From the NCBI RefSeq assembly GCF_002994745.2, contig NC_037094.1:42235139-42299138 (forward strand): a DNA stretch of 64,000 nucleotides, in the 5' to 3' direction. Position numbers and translations under genes: made by a program. Shown piece after piece: positions 24,021 through 35,290 of the stretch. Origin of the DNA: Rosa chinensis. Its lineage: Eukaryota; Streptophyta; Magnoliopsida; Rosales; Rosaceae. How positions within the stretch are numbered: position 1 is the stretch's first letter; each line of letters opens with the position of its first letter. Below the pieces are notes generated by a model, which worked only from the letters and a program-made list of their open reading frames with translations, had not been told where the DNA came from and made no database searches.

Positions 24021-24677
24021 TGTTGAAGAGGAAAGATCCCACATTGGAAAAGTGATAAATAAAATATAACTTATAAGTGGGTGGATCTCACCCAATTGTA
24101 CCGAGACCTTTTGTGATTAAAACCCAACACCTATCAGGTGGTTAAGTTGGGACAGTATCGGTACAATGGTGGGCCACGGGCCACGCTTGTCGCTGTTTAA
24201 CATGGTATCAAAGCGGGTCGCCCTTCAATACGTTGCCATCATGGACCCGGATATGGGTTCATTCATTAATTGATTCACCAATCTCCTCTCCAATCATGGA
24301 CCTAGTTTGGGTTCATTAAATTGGCCATCGGAAGTTTCCGATTGGATTATTGCCAAGTGTCCGATGTGGGCTTGGATTGTTATGTGATTGGTCAAGTCTC
24401 TAATGTGGGACTTGTGACCTGATTTCCAATGTGGAATCGAGTTTGTCAATTAATTCCACGTGCATACCTAGAGCTAGGTTGCACGTGAGGGGGCGTGTTG
24501 AAGAGGAAAGATCCCACATTGGAAAAGTGATAAATAAAATATAACTTATAAGTGGGTGGATCTCACCCAATTGTACCGAGGTCTTTTGTGATTAAAACCC
24601 AACACCTATCGGGTGGTTAAGTTGGGACAATATCGGTATAATGGTGGACCACAGGCCACGCTTGTCGCTGTTTAACA
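24021..24677 (+). mobile_element. TRIM retrotransposon (657 bp)
   Basis: Two 182-bp LTRs (24021-24202 and 24496-24677) run from TGTTGAAGAGG to GTTTAACA. Perfect 5-bp target duplication CGGGG (24016-24020 and 24678-24682). Primer site TGGTATCAAAGC at 24203-24214 and polypurine run GAGGGGGCG before the 3' LTR. The 293-bp internal part is non-coding. The LTRs differ at about six positions. Mobilisation would need enzymes from another element. Confidence 0.95.
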
Positions 24678-24682
24678 CGGGG

Positions 24683-25655
24683 TTTAGTGTTAAATTTCAT
24701 GTTTGAGGTGGTACTAATTATTTCCCTAGATATAATTAAATTTCATGATTTTTTTTTTTTTTGAGGAGAAAGGAAGATATATTCCTGTGATCGAAAATAT
24801 CATACGCCCGTACAAGGTCAAGCTAGGAGATCCGAAGATCACCCATTACATTCGTTGCTCAAGTAGTGCACTGACTACACATTAAAATGACTACTAGCCT
24901 AGACTACTTCACCTTGATCAATAAGAAGCTACAACACCAAAGAACCAGTACATCCGCCTAAGACCTTCTTGGTGTACATCAGTATTGACCCGTGGACACA
25001 TTGTAACAACCCAAAGAAACAAGGTATACAGGGCCAAGGCCCACTGCACCCATCAGTAAAGATGAAGCTTTATTGCACAAAAGAAAATAACATACAAAAA
25101 AATAAAATTGGGCCCAAAGCAAAGCCCAGATCCAAGCACTCGAACCCTAGCCCAACTCCAAGTTGCAGCAGCCACCACGCCTCCACCACGTTGATGAGAC
25201 CCTAGCCACCGCCACGAGTAGACGTCGGTCGACCATCCACCCTGCCATCATCGCCAGCACGCCGACAAGAAGCACCACCTCCCCCAAAACACCTCCTCCC
25301 CGCATGGTACCGAAGCAACCATACCAGATCGGAAGACTCCGATCCAAAACGAGCCCGTCGAAGCCCTACCTCACGCCGTCCTGCCAGTTGCCGCTGTCGA
25401 TCAAGGGCAGAGAATGCCGAAACCACCAGTCTGCCACCGCTAGAGCCTCCCAATGATCAGAAGACGCAGACCCACCACAGGCTTGCAAGCTTGTCAAGGT
25501 CCAAGCCACGCCGCCGCAGCACAGTCTGAGAACGACCATCAAAACATCCCCGCCCGGCCGCACTCACCGTTTATCGACAAGGCTAATAGCCTGGTGCGGC
25601 ACGGGAGCCGCCGGACGAGAGCCTCCAAACTTTCCAAAGGAAACCTAGCCGCCCT

Positions 25656-25657
<2 letters not shown>
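24683..25657 (-). mobile_element. Non-LTR retrotransposon-like segment, minus strand
   Basis: A T run at about 24748-24761 followed by GAGGAGAAAGGAAGATATAT reads on the minus strand as a LINE-like 3' end with poly(A) tail. A related sequence next to an A run occurs at 41953-42085. The body to 25657 is GC-rich and, on the minus strand, begins near the GA tract with GAGGGCGGCTAGGTTTCC, as in LINE 5' leaders. No RT is seen and target duplications were not found. Confidence 0.4.

Positions 25658-25735
<78 letters not shown>
25658..25735. repeat. (GA)n microsatellite
   Basis: About 39 uninterrupted GA units at the end of the LINE-like segment. Confidence 0.95.
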
Positions 25736-25738
<3 letters not shown>

Positions 25739-26481
25739 TTTGGAATATGAACTATTTAAGTTGAACATATATGGAGCTTTTCCGTCAAATTTTTGAGAAT
25801 CCATTAAAAAAAAAAAATTCATGTTTCAACAAGATGGGTGGATGACAATTGGTGCCATAATCAAAAGCACCGATGATATTGTGGTGAAGGAGAAGAAGTA
25901 GATGGAGCGTTTTGTGGAGGAATTGTATGTCTCACCAAAAAAAAGCAAAATGTAACTTTGGTATCCATGGCTATAAATGTGAAGACACCCAGCTCATAAA
26001 ATTTCATAAGAAAATTTGACCAAACAATCTCAAATACTCAAACCAAGAAATTAAGCTTTCCCATGGAAATATAGATACTTATTTGGCCGGTCAATCCCCG
26101 CTGTCAATAAGCTAGCTAGCTTCTGAGACATACACCATGCACCTGCCAATATTTGCCATTCTTGTTTCATTGCATATTTGGCATCTAAATCATTTTGTTC
26201 TTCAATGTATCCTCTCTTCCTCTCTAATTGACGAAGATTTGTTATTCTCAATAATTTTCTCGTAAGAATTGTCGTTCATAGGGAGAAATCATTAGGTGTT
26301 ATTGACAGCAAGTTCACAAAACTGCCATAAGCATATGCAACCCAGAGTAATCGGTTAGTGTATCAAAGATGAACCCAAGCCAGGCCTATCAAACCATATA
26401 AGTCAATGCATGTGCATATATATAGCTAGTTATAGCACCTAAGCTAACTTAACACATGCAATAATATCTTCATGGGAAATT
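25736..26481. other. Spacer with one unrecognised exon-like frame
   Basis: A minus-strand frame at 26051-26251 (66 codons, including EQNDLDAKYAMKQEWQILAG) reads like real protein rather than noise, but I do not recognise it and see no neighbouring exon. Nothing else noted. Confidence 0.35.
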
Positions 26482-26871
26482 CTAGTGTAGTGGTGGGTAT
26501 CTCATACCCACATTTACAAAAGTGAGAACAAATTGTTGTTGTCAAAGTTGTAATTTGAGTCATACTTTATGTAATCTTAATTCTAATAATGGTAATTACA
26601 CATCTTACGACATTTTACAAGTTTTTGAACAAATTTGTTGTCAATGTTGTAATCTTAGTTCTAATAATGGTAATTACACCTCCTTACGACATTTTTACAA
26701 GCTTTTGAACAAATTCGTTGTCAATGTTGTAATTTTTGTTTAACTATATGTAAATAATGTAAATGAGTATAGTAACTTTTGTTCTCAATGTTGTAATTTT
26801 GGTTCAAATGCTTGTAAATTTTTGTTCAAATAGTTGTAAATGAGGGTATCTCATACCCACCAGTACACTAG
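26482..26871. mobile_element. MITE with internal tandem repeats
   Basis: Terminal inverted repeats of about 28 bp: CTAGTGTAGTGGTGGGTATC at 26482 against its near-complement ending in CCACCAGTACACTAG at 26871. The interior has three to four diverged units built around GTCAATGTTGTAAT and AATGGTAATTACA. No coding capacity. Target duplication not resolved. Confidence 0.7.
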
Positions 26872-26929
26872 CTTGTCTCATATTTCCATTTAGAAATCTT
26901 GTTTAAAGATTCATCCATCTCTAATAAAC

Positions 26930-27134
26930 ATGGCAAGCCACCCAAATAACTCAGTGAAAGTAGTTGAGGTTTGTAGGGTGGCCGGCTCCAACTCCAGGGT
27001 CACTGGAGTCACAAACACCAGATCTGTCCCCCTCTCTGACCCTAGTTGACCGACTCCGGTTAAGGTTTGAAACCACACAATACCTCTACTTCTATGAAAC
27101 ATCTCCCACTGAATCCTTACTTCCCGAACTCAAA

Positions 27135-27189
<55 letters not shown>

Positions 27190-27640
27190 ACTTACTTCCT
27201 CTTGTCGGGAACCTACTTAATTGCCCCCAAGACTCCTTCAGTCACGTCCAAGGCTACACCATTACACTCATAATAGCTGAGTCGTCCGATGCTGAAAATT
27301 TTGAAAGCTATGTCTTTGTTGAAGCCAAAAAAATACCACCCTCTTGTTCCTCAATTGGTTGTGTCTCAAACACGAGCCACGGCCATGGCGTTGCAAATCA
27401 GTCTCTTTTTTGATCGTGGCTTTTCTATCGGAATAACCTTGCACCGTACGTACCATGCAATCTATAATGGAAGAACTATAAACTCATGCAGTTGTCAAAT
27501 CATTGGCTTACATAAGCAAACATGGCTCATCATCTTCAACTACTACTTTGCTCCCGGCGCAGCCCAAACCATATTATGAAAGAGCAATCATCCAGGACCT
27601 TACTCGGAGAACCCTATTCGAGCCAAGGCTTAGAAAGACT
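26930..27640 (+). pseudogene. BAHD acyltransferase pseudogene, N-terminal part
   Basis: ATG at 26930 gives MASHPNNSVKVVEVCRVAGS, a typical N-terminus of the anthocyanin/malonyl-type BAHD acyltransferases, which transfer acyl groups from CoA to plant secondary metabolites in the cytosol. It continues in shifted frames: HLPLNPYFPNSK, the HLLPLVGNL segment (near 27190), KKYHPLVPQLVVSQTRA (27340), and FSIGIT near 27425. The HHAVxDG active-site motif is broken (HRTYHAIYNG), so His and Asp are not in register. Stops appear after codon 45, and the DFGWG half is missing. A (CT)n run at 27136-27185 sits in the coding region, where the intact family has Ser/Leu codons. Confidence 0.8.
27136..27185. repeat. 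(CT)n microsatellite inside the BAHD pseudogene
   Basis: About 25 CT units. In one frame it reads Ser-Leu repeats and joins directly to the HLLPLVGNL segment, so it appears to have grown from native coding sequence. Confidence 0.9.
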
Positions 27641-28522
27641 TTTTTGTCAAATTATAAACATGAATTTGTTCACTGAAATAAGATCTTAACTAGAAAAACA
27701 AAAAATAGAGGATAAAAATGAATAAGAATTTAGTTTGATTAATATGCAAAAAATATACACATGGCTAAGAAATTACTCTTAGCCTCCAACAAGAGTATTA
27801 CTCACAACCCATCACCAATACAATAGCATATAAGTTTGCACATAATAAGAGACATGAGAAAATAAAGGAGAGGAAGAGAGAGGAGGAATTGAGGCCCAAA
27901 GCCTTAGCTACCACTTAAGGGCTTCTCTATGAATTCCCCACTTTGGTGTGTGCCAAAGTATCTCCAAAAATAATATGTCACATGTAATATAGAGGTGGAG
28001 AAGTGGGAGGAGAAACCAATGTCATACATCAAAAAGGTGGCAGTGATTGTGACCCTAGATGCTTGTCATGCCACCACAAGGCGGCAAAGCCGTTCAAAAG
28101 TGGTGTAATCGGGGCAATTTGTTCCCTCATCTTACGCCAAAGGAAGAAGATGATGTTGTGTTTCCTTTGAGGCATGAGTTTATTAGGGTCGGATGACGCA
28201 AAAAGCTCTAGATCCTGATTCACGGTTTTTAATTGTCATTTTCAAGTCTTGCACTTTTAGTACTTATTATGTTAGAAAATAACTTTAGTTGCTCAAGTGA
28301 TGTCTCAAATAACTTAGCTTAAATCGTAAATAGCTATAACTTTTAATTTATGAAAGTTGCTTTTTACCAACTTCTATAAACCGTAACTTAATTGTGTAAT
28401 TCTTGAAATAAATTGTCAAACACCTCTTGGTACTTAACTAATAAGTCACAACAGCTTTTTGTACCGCTTAAGCTATGTCAAACTGGACCTTAAAGTATCA
28501 GACTATCAGATTATAATTTAGA
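27641..28522. other. Spacer, no gene seen
   Basis: AT-rich; no coding or repeat signal I can support. Confidence 0.5.
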
Positions 28523-29126
28523 GAAAAATTCAGTCACCGTCCCCAAACTATGCTGCCAAGGCCAATTTGATATCCGAACTCTCAAAAGTATCAATGTGAT
28601 ACCCAAAGACCTATTTTGATATCAACGTGATACTTCCGTCCAAAATCTCTGACGGTGCCGTCAACTTGATGACGTGGTAAGGGTAAAATTGTCTTTCTTT
28701 ACTAATTAATTATAAAATAAATAAAAAATAAAAAAAACAAAGCAAAACAGATCGAGCTCTCTCTCTCTCTTCCTTTCCCAATCTGATCCTCTCTCCTTTC
28801 TATCACTGGGAATGGATTTTTGGATTTATGAAGAACAGCCGAAATGGAGAAATTTTTTTTGATCAAAAGTGTTTGTGGCTTATGAAGAACAGTCGGAGTA
28901 GCGAGAATCGCTGCCGATGTCGGTGACAAGGAGGAGACTCTGGGCCGGAGAGCTGAGGTGGAGGTGGACGGAGTACTGGTCAGAGCCGGTGGAGGAGAGA
29001 GGAGCGGTGATAATCCGGGTATTGAATTAGAATCTGGGAAAGAAACAGCATCTCTTAAAAGCAAAACACGCAAATCCTTCTTGCTTCCAAAATCAAACTC
29101 CCAACTGCTCAAACCCACCCATCACA

Positions 29127-29391
29127 GAAATCAAGCTCCATTCTAGAAACCTTAGCAGCATAGTTTCATGGAAGTACCACAGAAACCTCGATCTGTCAAA
29201 TAATTCTCTCAAAGGCTCTGTCCCAGGTTGGTTCTTGTCTCATCCAACCTTAGTCGAAGTCAATCTCTCCAAAAACAAGTTCGGCGGCAGCTTCGGGTAT
29301 GATAACGGTTCGGTTTCCTCAGCCCAGAAGCTCATCTCTCCAGCATCCTATTCTATCTTCACGGGATTAATCACTGTGTTAGACAAGTTCT
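29127..29391 (+). pseudogene. Captured leucine-rich-repeat gene fragment
   Basis: Plus strand reads [20 protein letters not shown] and then [14 protein letters not shown], which is about two plant-type LRRs (LxxLxLxxNxLxGxxP). It is cut off at both ends: no signal peptide and no kinase follows. It stops at TAG 29389-29391 close to the divergent beta-glucosidase exon. The intact source would be an LRR receptor gene elsewhere. Confidence 0.65.
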
Positions 29392-29429
29392 AGTCGTTTA
29401 GTACCGGAAAAGATAAGAGAGTGACCAAC

Positions 29430-29567
29430 CTGGAAGGCAGAAGAAGCAGTCCCAAAAACAAAGCCCTTTGGAAAGCTGCCTCTGTTAATCTCCGACTCAG
29501 ACTCCGATAAACACCCAATAATCACCTGAAAAGCAATAAACAAAGCAATGCCTCTCTGCCACCCCAT
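29430..29567 (-). pseudogene. Captured first exon of a GH1 beta-glucosidase
   Basis: Minus strand encodes a signal-peptide-like start (MGWQRGIALFIAFQVIIG) and then FPKGFVFGTASSAFQ, the hallmark N-terminus of plant glycoside hydrolase family 1. The frame then meets a GT donor exactly where GH1 genes have their first intron. The rest of the roughly 500-residue barrel is absent. Upstream (29580-29700) may include the captured promoter, with CTATAAATC near 29658 on minus. Genomic, not cDNA, capture is implied by the intron start. Confidence 0.75.
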
Positions 29568-30768
29568 AGCTTCTCTAGGGGGTTTTAGAATGAAGAATTG
29601 GGGAATTATAAGAAGGTAGACTGAAAAAAGATTGGAGCTTTATATGAAGATGCTAGATTTATAGTGAGACTGACAAATCAAACCACAAATTAATGTGAAC
29701 TGGGTAGTTAAGGAAAGAGGCATAAAATGGTGGGTGGGGAATCCCAAAACGGCCAAAGAGAGAAAGATGGTAGCTTTTTCAATTTATGGGGAAAGTAGCA
29801 AACATGGAATGAGGTATATATTGGGGAGTCCTGAGTTCACACGTTCCCATACCAGAAGAGACATTTATATACAGCTGCTGCAATGCATTCATGAGGCTTT
29901 GAGAATTAGTCCCCCATTTATTCCCCTCAAATTCTTGAACATTTCGTTCAATAATTTCAGAGGTATAGTCGGCTCAAAAAAGTACCAAAAATTTGGGAAA
30001 ACAGCTTTCTACGAGACTTAACCTTTACATAAGAACAGCAACTACCCAAACCAAAATAAACCCATAAGTGAGTCAAACGATCAAAATCTGAGTGACCCAT
30101 TACATTTTGCCTCTTCCCACCGTTTGTTGCCTCTGGTTTTTGTTGTTTCAATGTACAGTAACTATGTTGTTGTGTTGTCCAATTGGATTTATATAGTTAA
30201 CAGTTGAACCCAAGAACCCATCCCTTCTTATTGATTCTCGAAACGAGCTGCCGTAATTTCCTTATGGATTTGAAGATCGAATTGCAGTGGGTTTGGTTGA
30301 GGTGGAGCTGTAGAGGTGTTCATCAATGGCAAAATTGGATGAGAAATAAGGAAGAAGAGATAGAAATTGGAGAGGATCTTGGCAGCGTTGGTGATGGTTT
30401 GGGCGAAGGAGAAGGAGAGGAGAGAGAATAAGAAGGAGACTGAGGTTGAAGAAGAAGCAGAAGCCATTTTCTTTGATTTCTTGAGCGGAGGAAAAGGAGA
30501 ACAAGAAGAAGAAGAAAAAAATAGAAGAAAAAGAAATGAAAAGAAGAAAAAAAAAATTAACAAAAAAAAGGGTAAATTAGTCATTTCATTTTTTTGAGGG
30601 ACCCATGTGCTTGCCACATCATCAAGTTGACTGCACCGTCAGAGATTTTAGACGGAAGTATCACGTTGATGTCAAAATAGATCTTTGGGTATTACATTGA
30701 TACTTTTGAGAATTCGGGTATCAAATTGGCCTTGGCAGTATAGTTTGGAGACGGTGACTGAATTTTAT

Positions 30769-31043
30769 CACCGCTCCTTATCATTTTCCCATCAAGAAAA
30801 AGACAACTACACATTTTTTTTTTAATTAAAATAAAAAAATACCAATTGCCTAGTCTTGAAGTCTTGATGTAAGGCAAAAAAAAAAAAAAACCCATTTTTT
30901 ATTTGAAAAAGGAAACAGAAGATTACGTTAGCCAGCGGGAGGTAATTATTCAGCATTTACAAACGTCAAGGTGCATCCCCCTCTGCCGCATCTCTCTGTT
31001 TCTCATCTGCAATTGATATCAGGGTTAGGTTTTTTATTCTTCC
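30769..31043. promoter_or_regulatory. Upstream region of the SHMT gene
   Basis: About 275 bp between the Pack-MULE-like end and the first AUG of the SHMT leader. Contains A and T runs and a pyrimidine-rich stretch (CTGCCGCATCTCTCTGTTTC) near 30985. No clear TATA box could be assigned. Confidence 0.35.
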
Positions 31044-31148
31044 ATGGAAGCAGCTTCTTCTTGTTCTTCAACCCCAATCCAATTTAAAAGGTGCCACTGC
31101 GAACCCCTCTGTTTCTGTTGCCACTACTCTTGTTCCTCCTGTCTTTAG
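31044..31148 (+). other. Upstream ORF in the SHMT leader
   Basis: ATG GAA GCA ... TAG, 34 codons, Cys-rich toward its end. It ends 29 nt before the main ATG at 31178 in a different frame, so scanning ribosomes meet it first. It could reduce or condition translation. Whether the transcript begins upstream of it is not known. Confidence 0.5.
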
Positions 31149-31177
31149 GGTTTCAAGGATTATTTCTACTTGTTATC

Positions 31178-34100
31178 ATGGACTTATCATCATCCTCCCA
31201 CCCGCAATCCAACCTCTCTTTGGGATTTTCATCCCACGCGCCGTCGTCTCAAATCGCCGATGACTCCATCGCACTCCCCGTAGCCCCATCAATCCCGCTC
31301 CAATTGCTCGAGCCACAGCCGGAGAGCCACACAACAACAACAACAACAACTAATGGTGAAATTGGCGAAGACGACGACGACGACGACGACAGAGACGTCG
31401 AGGAGTTTCGGATATTGGGGCATTCCATGTGCTTGAAACGCCGCAGGGACAGAGAATCCTCCTCCTCCTGTTCCTCCACCACCAATTCCAAACGCGCGGC
31501 ACTCTCTGAACCTCCTCCACCACCGGACCTTGAGGCCCGGAGGACTGCTGTCCGGGCCTGGGGTGACCAGCCTCTCCGAGTTGCCGACCCCGATGTGTTT
31601 GGGATTATGGACAAGGAGAAGCAGAGGCAGTTCAAAGGGATTGAATTGATTGCCTCGGAGAATTTCGTGTGCCGGGCAGTAATGGAAGCACTTGGAAGCC
31701 ACTTGACCAACAAGTACTCCGAAGGAATGCCCGGTGCAAGGTACTACGGTGGTAACCAGTACATTGATGAGATCGAAACACTTTGCTGTAAGCGTGCTTT
31801 AGCCGCATTTGGTCTCGATGCTGAGAATTGGGGTGTCAATGTGCAGCCTTATTCATGTACATCTGCCAACTTTGCTGTGTACACTGGATTGTTATTGCCC
31901 GGTGACAGAATAATGGGGTTGGATACCCCATCTGGAGGGAATACTAGTCATGGATATTATACCAGCAATGGGAGGAAGGTTTCCGGAGCATCAATTTTCT
32001 TTGAGACCTTGCCTTATAAGGTCAATTTACAAACTGGGTATATTGATTATGATAAGCTCGAGGAGAGGGCGCTTGATTTTCGCCCCAAGATACTTATTTG
32101 CGGTGGGAGTTCGTATCCCCGCGAATGGGATTATGCAAGGTTTAGGCAGATTGCTGATAAATGTGGAGCTGTGCTGCTTTGTGATATGGCGCAAATTAGT
32201 GGCCTTATTGCAGCAAAGGTGTGCATATTGCTAGTCTGTTTCTGCTGCCTTTGGAAACAACATGCATATGTTCTTGGTTGTGATAAAAACTGTGTTTTAT
32301 TTTCGCTCTGTCCATCTGATAAGCATGCTCCATTGTTTTATCAAGATGGAGGGTATTGATGAGAGTTGTGTGTATATTTTCCTGTGCTCTTTATTGGTCT
32401 TGAAGTTATATTCTTATTAGAAGTATTAGTGCAACATTTGAACTCTGGGATGAGGGTGTTTCTCTTTACTTTTGTAGGCTGTTAGTCCTTTTATGCGTCT
32501 TGTTACTGTTTGTTGTTGACATTCATTTTGTTGAGAAATTAAAAAAATTTCTCTGTGATAGGATTCAGGAATGTGTAAATCCTTTTGACTACTGTGACAA
32601 ATTGGATTCAGGAATTTATCTCTTTATTTCGGCAATTCGGGCATTCTTCATTATCTGCCTAAATCCCTTTTTTTGTTTTGTTTTTCAGGAATGTGTAAAT
32701 CCTTTTGACTACTGTGACATTGTTACTTCTACTACTCATAAAAGCCTTCGGGGTCCCAGGGGAGGTATAATTTTTTATAGGAAGGGTACAAAACCAAGGA
32801 AGAGGGGATTTCTTTTAACTCAAGGAAGTGAAAGCGACCACTATGATTTTGAGGAAAAGATCAACTTTGCCGTTTTTCCATCATTGCAAGGGGGACCGCA
32901 CAATAACCACATTGCTGCTCTTGCCATAGCTTTAAAGCAAGTGGCTACACCTGAATACAAGGCATATATGCAGCAAGTGAAGAAAAACGCACAGGCTTTA
33001 GCATCATCTTTGCTGAGAAGAAAGTGCAGGTTAGTAACTGGTGGCACAGACAACCATTTGCTACTTTGGGATCTGAGGCCCCTAGGATTATCAGGTATAG
33101 TCTTTTCTAAAATATAAATAACTAATGATTAATCATGTGTGGCTTTGCCTTTTGCCTTTTGCTTTCTGTTTTCTGGTTTTTCCTTTTGCCTTTTGTTAAA
33201 ATGAAAGAAAAACGAGAATGGAGTGGTCTGGTAACATAGACATTAATATCAGATGCTGGTGTATATGTCAGAGTAGGATGTGTCTGTTATCTAATTACTC
33301 TAGTGTACAGTATCTGAGCCATATGTGCACAACCTTCATATACTATGGTAATATGTGCTGTTACTCAGATCTTAACCCAAACCATAAAGTTCTAAGAGCC
33401 CAATGAAATTCCAAGAGAGTTCATATCAATTTGTGTTGGCACTATAGTTTATTTTCAAATTTGATGAGACTAGGGATCATAACTTGTCACACTTAAAGGC
33501 ACATTGTTTGTTCTGTATGCTGATTGTGTGTTTTTGATTTGGATATATGATGGTTGATGTTGATGTTAATAGATTCATGACCAGATCATATAAAAGTATA
33601 TGCTATAAGTTAACATGGATGTTTATAATGAATTAGGAATAAGGCGAGGTGGGTTTTATATTTTAATTATGATACTGGGAGCTAGATATGTGTTTCAGAT
33701 GCACATTTGAGCCTAAGGCTCGTGCGTGAATGTTTTGTGAATTAGTGTAAGCCTTAGATTTCCAGACTTGAGGACAGCATGTGAAGAGTTAAAAGCTTGA
33801 ACTTCTGTTGCCTGACAATTTCTTTAGGGAGTGATTAGTGGAAAAGCAGGTTCCTATTCATTTCAATGTCAAATGTTTTTACAACATTTATGCATGATAG
33901 ATTTAAAACTCGGAAACAAAGTCTGATGTCGTGGACGTAGCATGCCTATCTCAATTACTCTTTTCAAAATCACTTTATTAGACAGAGACTGACGAAGAAC
34001 CAAGCACACTTGCTGCAGTTTCCCTAATGAAAGACCACTTCTTTTTTTCAACTCATGGCTCTTCATCATGATCCCTGAAAATAATCCACCAGAGATTCAT

Positions 34101-35290
34101 TCTCAAAAAAAAAAAAAAAAACACCAGAGATTGGCTCATTCATATCATTTAATTTTCTTTGAATGCAAAAGAAATATTGATTGATACTCAAAAAGTCTGA
34201 ACAAAAGCTAAGAGTTAACAAAGATGTCAATGCTGTGGAGGAACATAAATACTGACTGGTCATGGGGAATAGAGGATAGGGTCATTGGTGACTTGACATC
34301 GAGGTTATGGGAGGAGAGCGTGGGGGTGTTAATGTAATTTTCTTTTGGCTCTGTTTTGTCTGTTTAGGGATGGGTGCACTTGGAGTTTGTTAGGTTGAAT
34401 AGTAGCTCCCTTTTTGGACTCCTGCACCTTTTTCAGGAGCCACTATAGTCTTTTAAGCATATTGGTTTCTGGGTCTGTGTCTCTAAATTGAGCTGGAGAC
34501 AGAATAGTTACTGTTAGTTGTTAAGATTGTGTTTGGTAGAACCATTAAAGACACAAGTCGTGGTCATGTTAATTATATGGCATTAGTCACAAATTTGTGA
34601 TGTTGGACCTCTGGATGAATGACCATATGCATGTATGTTGTATCTTGTTCTGTACTATTATTGTATTGTATGCCTATGCATAAGAATTGAGATTGGGAGG
34701 GTTATTTCTATACTATTATTTTGGTAATGTTTTCCTAATTTGTATATCTTATGTTGTTTGACTTGTTTCTTTGTTTATTTACCTTTTTATGCTTGTAAGT
34801 ATTTTTTTTTTCTTCCCCAAAATTAATTTCTCTGCTTTGATGCCTCTATACTCAAGTGTTCTGCTAATGTCCTTTAGGCAAGAGCTACGAGAAGGTATGT
34901 GAAATGTGTCACATTACTGTCAACAAGATCGCCATTTTTGGTGATAATGGAACTATTACTCCTGGAGGAGTGAGGATTGGTGAGTTATATGTTGCAATTT
35001 GTTATAATTTAAGCTTGAACGTCTACTATACTGTTTTCTAAAAAGGTCTCCATATTGACCCATCAGGTACCCCCGCTATGACTTCAAGAGGTTGTTTGGA
35101 GGTGGATTTTGAGACAATTGCTGATTTTCTCCTAAGAGCTGCACAGATTGCAACTTTAGTGCAAAGGGAGCATGGGAAGTTGCAGAAGCCTTTTCTGAAG
35201 GGTCTTGAGAGCAATAAGGATATTGTTGAGCTTAGGACCAGAGTTGAAACCTTTGCTTCTCAGTTTGCAATGCCGGGATATGATATTTGA
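31178..35290 (+). CDS. SHM7: Serine hydroxymethyltransferase, SHM6/SHM7 class
   Basis: Four coding exons: 31178-32218, 32689-33094, 34878-34979, 35067-35290 (590 aa), all with GT..AG introns in phase. The enzyme interconverts serine and glycine with tetrahydrofolate, using PLP. The start [17 protein letters not shown] matches the N-terminus of the SHM6/7 class; the same frame is open upstream only from a GTG. Residues 1-130 are a low-complexity extension with a run of Asp, typical of this class. The catalytic core contains [14 protein letters not shown], the PLP lysine in TSTTHKS (K365) and [13 protein letters not shown]. Odd: DMAQISGL (Q339) where the family has His, and PSGGNTSHG where GGH is usual. 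The Arabidopsis SHM7 is reported nuclear and linked to S-adenosylmethionine supply. The SHM6 versus SHM7 choice is uncertain. Confidence 0.92.
32569..32599 (+). repeat. Intronic copy of the start of SHMT exon 2
   Basis: 31 bp (starting GAATGTGTAAATCC) repeat the first bases of exon 2 (32689-32719), exactly 120 bp upstream and also after a CAG. The space between is open in the coding frame. The polypyrimidine tract before the downstream site is much stronger. Confidence 0.9.

Larger units (their letters stand above)
28523..30768. mobile_element. Pack-MULE-like element with ~180-bp terminal inverted repeats
   Basis: The left arm (28523-28700) begins AAAATTCAGTCACCGTC, and its inverted copy ends the element (30590-30768; GACGGTGACTGAATTTT read on plus). 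The arms share long blocks such as ATTTTAGACGGAAGTATCAC on the right. TIRs over 100 bp without a transposase fit Mutator-like elements. The interior carries a leucine-rich-repeat fragment on plus and a beta-glucosidase first exon on minus. Nine-base target duplications could not be identified. Confidence 0.7.

Noticed and set aside
23810..24055. 81-codon ORF running into the TRIM
   Set aside because: Unrecognised and ends inside the TRIM LTR. No support for a gene.
31091..31177. N-terminal extension of the SHMT frame with a signal-peptide look
   Set aside because: It would start at GTG, and the class N-terminus begins at the ATG 31178.
31249..31713. Minus-strand ORFs opposite SHMT exon 1
   Set aside because: Shadow of the GC-rich coding exon. 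No homology.
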